From contig JACMLD010000039.1 of assembly GCA_014379785.1 (NCBI GenBank), positions 1 to 10,247 of the forward strand: a DNA stretch of 10,247 bases, written 5' to 3'. Below are positions 5,443 to 10,247 of the stretch, piece by piece. The translations under genes and the position numbers were made by a program. The notes below the pieces were generated by a model. That model saw only the letters and a list, made by a program, of their open reading frames with translations. It was not told where the DNA came from and did no database searches. This DNA is from Chitinophagaceae bacterium. GTDB lineage: Bacteria > Bacteroidota > Bacteroidia > Chitinophagales > Chitinophagaceae. How positions within the stretch are numbered: position 1 is the stretch's first letter; the number at the start of each line of letters is the position of its first letter.

Positions 5443-6894
5443 ATGAAGCCTGTATTTTTTACCCGCACCCTTTTATCCCTGATCTTTGCGATTATACTAA
5501 ACAGTGATGTCCTCGCGCAGGCGCCCTCACATACCGGGCGTTTCAGTCCAACGATCGACGGAAATATCAATGGTTTCTGGGAATATCTGCCCAGGGATTA
5601 TGTGATCGAGACCGGTAGGACATACCCTTTGCTGATTTTTATTCATGCCGGAGGAGAAATGGGTTCAACTCCTGATATGGCCACCCTCAACATGGTATTG
5701 AGATGGGGCCCTCCGAAACTCATCAACGAAGGCCGCTTTCCGGATAGCTTTTATGTAAACAACCGCTGGTCGAAATTCGTAGTCCTTTCGCCCCAGATAA
5801 AAAATGGATTGGGGGGATCAGGCAGCACTATCGACCCGAATACCATCAAGGCTGTAATAGACTATGCCAAAAGCGCGTATCGTATAGACGGAAACAGGGT
5901 TTATCTCTGCGGGTCAAGCATGGGAGGTGGTGCAACATGGGATTATTCGGGTGCGAATAATACGGCAGCGAATAGTCTCGCCGCGGTTATTGCCGTGAGC
6001 GGTGCAGGAGATCTGAGCAACGGAGAGGCAAATATCATCGCCAACAATTCTTTGCCGGTTCTCGCGGTGCACAATACGGTTGACAACGTAGTACCGGTTT
6101 CTAGAACGCAGAATAATATTGCAGCCATCATGAACCGCAACCCCGCAATTGTACCAAAAGCGATTTACTTCAATTCAGCAGGACCAGGCGGCGATCCGCA
6201 CAACGCATGGAGCCGAACTTTTGAAGAAATAACTCCAGGATCCACTGTGGGCGGTAATGTGACCGACAGTCTGGGTGTGTCTGTTTACGAATGGTTTTTG
6301 AGATATCAACGCGGTGCTGCCGGAGCACTGCCTGTTACCTGGAAAAATGTATCAGCCAGTTTAAGAAACAATGCCGTCTATCTGCAATGGGATATCGACA
6401 ATCAGGTGAATGTCAGTTCATATACCATACAGAGAAGTATTGATGGGGTGCAATGGGTGGACCTGACTACACTTGCAGCTACTCAGAGTACGGCAGGTGG
6501 TGAACTTCACTATGCCTACACTGACGGGCAACCTTACAATCCCGTCAGCTATTACCGTATAAGAGAAAATGATGTCGATAACAGGTTCAGCTTTTCAAAA
6601 GTCCTTACCGTTAATATCGCCCGCGACAAAGACGCGATTAGTGTATACCCCAATCCTTTTGCGGGCCAGATTAAGATTCTACTGCCATCAAACGGCAGGA
6701 CCGGTGAATATATCACACTGAGGATGACCAACTCAGCCGGCATCGTAATGCAGCAACAGCGTGTCATTTTCAATGATTACAGTACGCCTCTTAGTTTTGG
6801 CGGACTGGAAAAACTGAGTCGTGGAGTTTATTTTATGACGGTTGAAAACGACAAGGGTGTTGTGCTGTACAGGAAGAATCTGGTGAAGGAATAG
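5443..6894 (+). CDS. Secreted esterase-like alpha/beta-hydrolase with T9SS type A sorting domain
   Basis: A 483-residue exported protein. The N-terminus is a signal peptide (MKPVFFTRTLLSLIFAIILN, cleavage near residue 26 after LAQ or VLA). Residues about 30-290 form an alpha/beta-hydrolase of the PHB-depolymerase/CE1-esterase kind: 'YPLLIFIHAGGEMG' (strand plus oxyanion region), nucleophile elbow G-S-S-M-G with Ser159, acid Asp214 in 'HNTVDNVVP', and His253 in 'GGDPHNAW'. The order Ser-Asp-His and the spacing are normal, so the enzyme is probably active. Residues about 295-392 are an Fn3-like module ('SSYTIQRSIDGVQW', 'SYYRIRENDV'), and about 398-483 are a T9SS type A sorting domain starting VYPNPFAG (YPNP at 402-405). 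It should act on the cell surface or outside; polysaccharide or polyester ester bonds are plausible substrates, but the sequence does not decide. It lies 36 bases after murA and 30 before gmk, an unexpected place for a secreted enzyme. Confidence 0.87.
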   Translation: MKPVFFTRTLLSLIFAIILNSDVLAQAPSHTGRFSPTIDGNINGFWEYLPRDYVIETGRTYPLLIFIHAGGEMGSTPDMATLNMVLRWGPPKLINEGRFPDSFYVNNRWSKFVVLSPQIKNGLGGSGSTIDPNTIKAVIDYAKSAYRIDGNRVYLCGSSMGGGATWDYSGANNTAANSLAAVIAVSGAGDLSNGEANIIANNSLPVLAVHNTVDNVVPVSRTQNNIAAIMNRNPAIVPKAIYFNSAGPGGDPHNAWSRTFEEITPGSTVGGNVTDSLGVSVYEWFLRYQRGAAGALPVTWKNVSASLRNNAVYLQWDIDNQVNVSSYTIQRSIDGVQWVDLTTLAATQSTAGGELHYAYTDGQPYNPVSYYRIRENDVDNRFSFSKVLTVNIARDKDAISVYPNPFAGQIKILLPSNGRTGEYITLRMTNSAGIVMQQQRVIFNDYSTPLSFGGLEKLSRGVYFMTVENDKGVVLYRKNLVKE

Positions 6895-6924
6895 ATTTTC
6901 AGCAATTTCCTTTTTCTTTGCCTG

Positions 6925-7500
6925 ATGTCTCAAACAACTTCAGGCAAAATCATCATCATCACGGCTCCATCGGGCGCCGGTAAAACGTCTATCACCAGGT
7001 ACCTGTTGAAGTCGTTCGACGCCCTTGCATTCTCCGTATCTGCTGCCACGAGATCAGCGAGAGGCCTGGAGAAACACGGGACGGATTACTATTTTATAGA
7101 TGTGGAAGATTTTCAGCAAAAGATCCGGAATAATGACTTTGTTGAATGGGAAATGGTATACGAGGGTAAGTATTACGGGACTTTGAAAGAAGAATTGTCG
7201 AGAATCTGGACAAATAACCAGGTGCCCGTGCTGGATATTGACGTCAAAGGAGCGATACATGTGCAGCAACAGTTCCCAAAATCAACACTTTCTATCTTTA
7301 TTGAGCCTCCATCTGTTGACGAATTGTCCAGACGCCTGAAGGGCAGAGGCACCGAAACCGACGAAAGCCTGCAGGCGCGAGTAAACAAAGCCGCCTATGA
7401 GATCTCCTTTAAGCATCATTTCGACGTGATAATAGTGAACGATAACCTTGAAAAGGCGTGTAAAGAAGCAGACGAGGTGGTGAGAAAATTCCTATTTTAG
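6925..7500 (+). CDS. gmk: Guanylate kinase
   Basis: A 191-residue cytoplasmic enzyme, the normal length for bacterial Gmk. It phosphorylates GMP to GDP with ATP. The N-terminus carries the P-loop APSGAGKTS (Lys20-Thr21). The GMP-binding segment follows as 'FSVSAATRSARGLEKHGTDYYF', close to the usual 'S.TTR.PR.GE..G.DY.F' with Ala in place of the first Thr. Then come 'FVEWEMVYEGKYYGT', 'VPVLDIDVKGAIHVQQQF', 'SIFIEPPS', the lid region 'LKGRGTETDESLQARV', and the terminal 'FDVIIVNDNLEKA'. All expected landmarks are present in order. The ATG at 6925 places the P-loop at the usual distance from the start. It lies 30 bases after the secreted hydrolase gene, with AT-rich sequence and no clear Shine-Dalgarno, and its stop is 4 bases before the CNNM gene, so those two are very likely co-transcribed. 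Confidence 0.98.
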   Translation: MSQTTSGKIIIITAPSGAGKTSITRYLLKSFDALAFSVSAATRSARGLEKHGTDYYFIDVEDFQQKIRNNDFVEWEMVYEGKYYGTLKEELSRIWTNNQVPVLDIDVKGAIHVQQQFPKSTLSIFIEPPSVDELSRRLKGRGTETDESLQARVNKAAYEISFKHHFDVIIVNDNLEKACKEADEVVRKFLF

Positions 7501-7504
7501 TGCC

Positions 7505-8782
7505 ATGATTAACTGGATCCTGATCGGTATCATTATTTCCATTATCCTTATTGGTTTTTTCGCCGGTATCGAGATCGCATTTGTAAGCGTCAGCAGACTG
7601 ACTGTTGAACTGAAAAAGAAGCAGGGAAAGAGTGGTGGTACACTGATTTCTCACTTCATGCAAAATCCTTCTCAGTTTATTGGTCCCACCATCATAGGCT
7701 TTACCATTTTCATCGTTTTTTACGGATTGTTGGTTGGCCAGGTATTGTCGCCCCTCTGGACGAGAATGATAGTCAATCTTCATCTGCCGGAAACATCGGT
7801 GAACGTTTTCAGACTTTTTTTTGAAACATTCCTCGGCACATTTATCATACTTATTCTCGGTATTTTTCTTCCGAAAGCCTTGTGGCGCGCTAAAAATGAG
7901 ATGTTGCTGAGTGGATTTGTAACCAGCCTGATCAACTTCTTTCACCAGATATTTAACCCTATTGCGTCATTTTTTGTGGCCGTGTCTGAATGGGTGCTGA
8001 AAATCATTTTCAATGTTAGAATTGACGAAAGAAAAGATGCTTTTAGCCGCGCCGACCTCGAGCACTTTTTTCAGCAGAATCAGGATGAACACGAGGATAA
8101 ACAGGGATTGAATGCGGAGCTGATCGAGAATGCATTATCTCTTCCATCTGTAAAAGTGCGCCAGTGCCTGATTCCGCGTAAGGAGATTGTGGGTGTGGAA
8201 ATGGGACTTCCGATAGACGATGTGCGTAAGAAATTTATGACTACCCAGTTGAGCAAACTGGTGGTTTTTGAGGGAAGCATCGATCATATCCTGGGATATA
8301 TCCACCAGCTGGATATGTTTAAAAGACCGGCGGATGTACAGAGTATTATGTTGCCCATACCAGCCGTACCGGAAAGCATGAGCGCAGCGGACCTTATCAG
8401 CAAATTCTCGCGTGACAGAAAATCTATCGCCTGGGTGGTGGACGAGTTTGGCGGAACAGCCGGCATAGTGACCATGGAAGATTTGCTGGAAGAAATATTT
8501 GGTGAAATTCATGATGAATACGATACCGAAGAATTTGAAGAAAAAAAGCTGAATGAAGAGGAATTTATTTTCTCGGGCAGACTTGAGCTGGATTATCTGA
8601 ATGAAAAATACAATTTTGAATTGCCTGCCGACGAGTCTGAAACCCTCTCCGGGTATATCATTTCAGAACACGAAACCATTCCTAAAATAAAGGAAAGAAT
8701 CATTATTGGTGATTATGAGTTTGACATTCTGAGTGTTAGCGACACCCGAATAGAGATGGTCAAAATGAAAATTTTGAAGTAG
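7505..8782 (+). CDS. CNNM/CBS domain membrane protein (CorC/hemolysin family)
   Basis: A 425-residue inner-membrane protein with the CNNM (DUF21) - CBS pair - CorC_HlyC layout. Membrane segments lie at about residues 4-27, 58-82, 97-124 and 134-160. The cytoplasmic CBS pair starts near 'CLIPRKEIVGVE' (221-232) and ends after 'DEFGGTAGIVTMEDLLEEIFGEI' (from 313). The C-terminal 'FIFSGRLELDYLNEKYNF' to 'IEMVKMKI' is the CorC_HlyC domain. CNNM/CorC proteins transport or help extrude Mg2+, with CBS domains binding nucleotides. Here several membrane-domain residues normally tied to the metal site look replaced: A-G-I-E at 20-23 where SGSE is typical, G-F-T at 65-67 where GNN is typical, and Ile120 where a Glu usually precedes the 'PK' pair. 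GldE belongs to the same superfamily but usually has a longer N-terminus and sits by gldD, so I do not use that name. Translation may be coupled to gmk (4-base gap). Confidence 0.9.
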   Translation: MINWILIGIIISIILIGFFAGIEIAFVSVSRLTVELKKKQGKSGGTLISHFMQNPSQFIGPTIIGFTIFIVFYGLLVGQVLSPLWTRMIVNLHLPETSVNVFRLFFETFLGTFIILILGIFLPKALWRAKNEMLLSGFVTSLINFFHQIFNPIASFFVAVSEWVLKIIFNVRIDERKDAFSRADLEHFFQQNQDEHEDKQGLNAELIENALSLPSVKVRQCLIPRKEIVGVEMGLPIDDVRKKFMTTQLSKLVVFEGSIDHILGYIHQLDMFKRPADVQSIMLPIPAVPESMSAADLISKFSRDRKSIAWVVDEFGGTAGIVTMEDLLEEIFGEIHDEYDTEEFEEKKLNEEEFIFSGRLELDYLNEKYNFELPADESETLSGYIISEHETIPKIKERIIIGDYEFDILSVSDTRIEMVKMKILK

Positions 8783-8803
8783 CCTCCACCCATCAATAAA
8801 AAT

Positions 8804-8833
8804 TTTGCTGAGCTTCTATTTTGCGTACATTTC
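8804..8833 (+). promoter_or_regulatory. Probable promoter for the metalloprotease gene
   Basis: TTTG (8804-8807) is followed after 18 bases by TACATTTC (8826-8833), one mismatch from TAnnTTTG. Transcription would start around 8840, about 17 bases before the ATG at 8857. An overlapping TATTTTG at 8817-8823 is badly spaced. No intrinsic terminator is visible between the CNNM stop and this site, so read-through is also possible. Confidence 0.4.
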
Positions 8834-8856
8834 CCGTTGAACCTAAAAACTCAACT

Positions 8857-10247
8857 ATGACCAAAGCTATATTGGCAACCATTCTGGTTGCTTCAGTATT
8901 TTGCTCGGAAACCTCGTTTGCCCAGCAAAAACCGGCTGCCGGCGCGCCTCCAGCAGCAGATACTACCAAACCAAAAAAGGCGGGGATTACAGACAAGGTG
9001 AAGACAAGTAAAAAGACCGATGGACTTTTCACGCTTTTTCAGGATACTGCAACGGGCAGTATTCAGTTGTACGTGAAGAAGAATCAGATTGGAAAAGAGT
9101 ATATCTATCAGAGCTTTTCAATCAACGGTCCTACTGCTTTGTTTCTGAATCAGAGCATGCACAGAACAACACTCACTTTTAAAATTCAAAAGAGTTTTGA
9201 CAAGCTCGAGTTTGCCCAGGTAAACACCAGCCTCTATTATGACAAGAACAATCCTGTCAGCAAAACTGCCGGTATAGATATTCCTGAAGCCGTTTTTCTT
9301 GCAGAAAAAGTTGTTGCGGAAGATGAGAATGGATACCTGATTGCTGCTGACGGACTTTTCATCAGTGAAAAACTTGATCCGGTAAAACCATTGAATCCAC
9401 CAGGATTGCCGCCAGGTGCCATTTTCACGCTGGGCGGACTGAATCCGACAAAATCAAAATATGCTGCGGTAAGATCATATCCTGACAATACAGATGTAAT
9501 TGTTGATCTGGCTTATGATAATCCTATGCCTTTTAATGGTGGCGGTCCGGATATCACCGATGCCCGTTATGTGCGTGTACGCATGCAGCATACTTTCCTG
9601 GAAGTGCCGCAGAATAACTTTCGTGCAAGGCGCGACGATCCGAGAGTTGGATATTTTGGATCAGAAATAAATGATCAGACAAGCATCAGCGCCACTCCTT
9701 TCAAGGACATCATCAACAGATGGAGCCTGGTCAAAAAAGATCCTTCTGCTGCGGTGAGCGAGCCGGTTGAACCCATTGTGTGGTGGATAGAAAACACTAC
9801 ACCGGTAGAATACCGTCAGACAATCATGGATGCGGGTCACAGATGGAACGAAGCATTTGAAAAAGCAGGATTTAAAAATGCAGTGGTAATGAAGATTCAG
9901 CCTGATAAGGTTGACTGGGATGCCGCTGATGTGAGATACAATGTGATTCGCTGGGTTTCTTCTGCACAGCCTTCTTATGGTGCGATTGGACCAAGCTTTG
10001 CGAATCCGAGAACCGGACAAATACTGGGCGCAGACATCACTGTTGAATGGTATTCCGGAAGTGCTTCGCCAATTTTTGACGAACTCTTTACTGCAAATGC
10101 AGCTGCTGCAGAAACGCTTGATAAACATGTACCCAACAATGGCAAGATGTGCACAATGGCAAATGAGCTGAAGACACAATTTCTTGCTGGTGTGACCGTG
10201 GCAGAAGCTTATGATGCATCGCCCGCTGAAATAAGTGAAGTGCACAA
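8857..10247 (+). CDS. Secreted zinc-dependent metalloprotease, DUF5117/DUF5118 type (3' end cut by window edge)
   Basis: An open frame from the ATG at 8857 runs 463 codons to the right edge without a stop. It begins with a signal peptide (MTKAILATILVASVFCSETS, cleavage after FAQ or SFA near residue 23); the internal Cys is not in a proper lipobox. A Pro/Ala/Lys-rich linker follows (about 24-50). 'KKTDGLFTLFQDTATGSIQLYV' begins a DUF5118-like segment and residues about 95-290 fit DUF5117 ('ADGLFISEKL', 'DARYVRVRMQHTF'). From about 305 comes the start of the metzincin-like catalytic region: 'PIVWWIENTTPVEYR', 'AGHRWNEAFEKAGFKNAVV', 'VRYNVIRWVSS', 'NPRTGQILGADI'. These are family hallmarks upstream of the HExxH zinc motif, which should lie just beyond the window and is not seen. 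Full members are around 800 residues or more. It should be periplasmic or secreted; its substrate is unknown. Confidence 0.88.
   Translation, partial: MTKAILATILVASVFCSETSFAQQKPAAGAPPAADTTKPKKAGITDKVKTSKKTDGLFTLFQDTATGSIQLYVKKNQIGKEYIYQSFSINGPTALFLNQSMHRTTLTFKIQKSFDKLEFAQVNTSLYYDKNNPVSKTAGIDIPEAVFLAEKVVAEDENGYLIAADGLFISEKLDPVKPLNPPGLPPGAIFTLGGLNPTKSKYAAVRSYPDNTDVIVDLAYDNPMPFNGGGPDITDARYVRVRMQHTFLEVPQNNFRARRDDPRVGYFGSEINDQTSISATPFKDIINRWSLVKKDPSAAVSEPVEPIVWWIENTTPVEYRQTIMDAGHRWNEAFEKAGFKNAVVMKIQPDKVDWDAADVRYNVIRWVSSAQPSYGAIGPSFANPRTGQILGADITVEWYSGSASPIFDELFTANAAAAETLDKHVPNNGKMCTMANELKTQFLAGVTVAEAYDASPAEISEVH

Noticed and set aside
7409..7945. Minus-strand open frame of 178 codons opposite the gmk end and the CNNM start.
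   Set aside because: Both plus-strand genes are well supported over this stretch; the antisense product is low-complexity and matches nothing I know.
7505..8782. Naming the CNNM/CBS protein GldE.
   Set aside because: GldE usually has an extended N-terminus and sits near gldD; neither is seen, so only the broader family is supported.
9661..10245. Minus-strand open frame of 194 codons near the right edge.
   Set aside because: It is antisense to the metalloprotease frame, which carries family motifs throughout; the antisense product is Cys/His/Arg-rich without a domain pattern.

Overview
The window looks like chromosomal DNA of a Bacteroidota bacterium, most likely from the Chitinophagales/Sphingobacteriales side of the phylum. 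The evidence is a gliding-motility gene (gldC), two secreted proteins ending in type IX secretion (T9SS) sorting domains with YPNP motifs, a DUF4290 gene directly ahead of murA, promoters of the Bacteroidota type (TTTG, about 20 bases, TAnnTTTG), and weak or absent Shine-Dalgarno sequences. The finer taxonomic placement is inference.

Layout. On the minus strand, positions 1-1734 hold three closely spaced genes read right to left: a GT4-like glycosyltransferase whose active-site residues appear to be lost, gldC, and a GatB/YqeY-domain gene cut by the left edge. A divergent intergenic region of about 220 bases (1735-1954) follows, in which only weak promoter matches are visible. On the plus strand comes a secreted choice-of-anchor E / T9SS protein, closed by a very clean intrinsic terminator (3187-3217). 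A strong promoter match (3229-3260) then opens a co-directional run: DUF4290 protein, murA (peptidoglycan precursor synthesis), a secreted T9SS-sorted alpha/beta-hydrolase, gmk (guanylate kinase) and a CNNM/CBS membrane protein. The gaps in this run are 24, 36, 30 and 4 bases and no terminator is visible, so it may be one transcription unit. The last gene, apparently with its own promoter, is a secreted zinc metalloprotease of the DUF5117/DUF5118 type, cut by the right edge before its zinc site.

How the genes fit together. The centre is core metabolism (murA, gmk), with cell-envelope and secretion functions around it: a T9SS/gliding-associated gene, two T9SS cargo proteins, a periplasmic or secreted protease and a membrane transporter-like protein. 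No mobile element, phage gene, defence system, CRISPR array, tRNA or rRNA is visible. The points most worth following are the degenerate glycosyltransferase, the apparent loss of metal-site residues in the CNNM protein, the RGG/NNQG low-complexity tail on the DUF4290 protein next to murA, and the Cys-to-Asp MurA expected to be fosfomycin-insensitive. I do not see a clear new multi-gene system.
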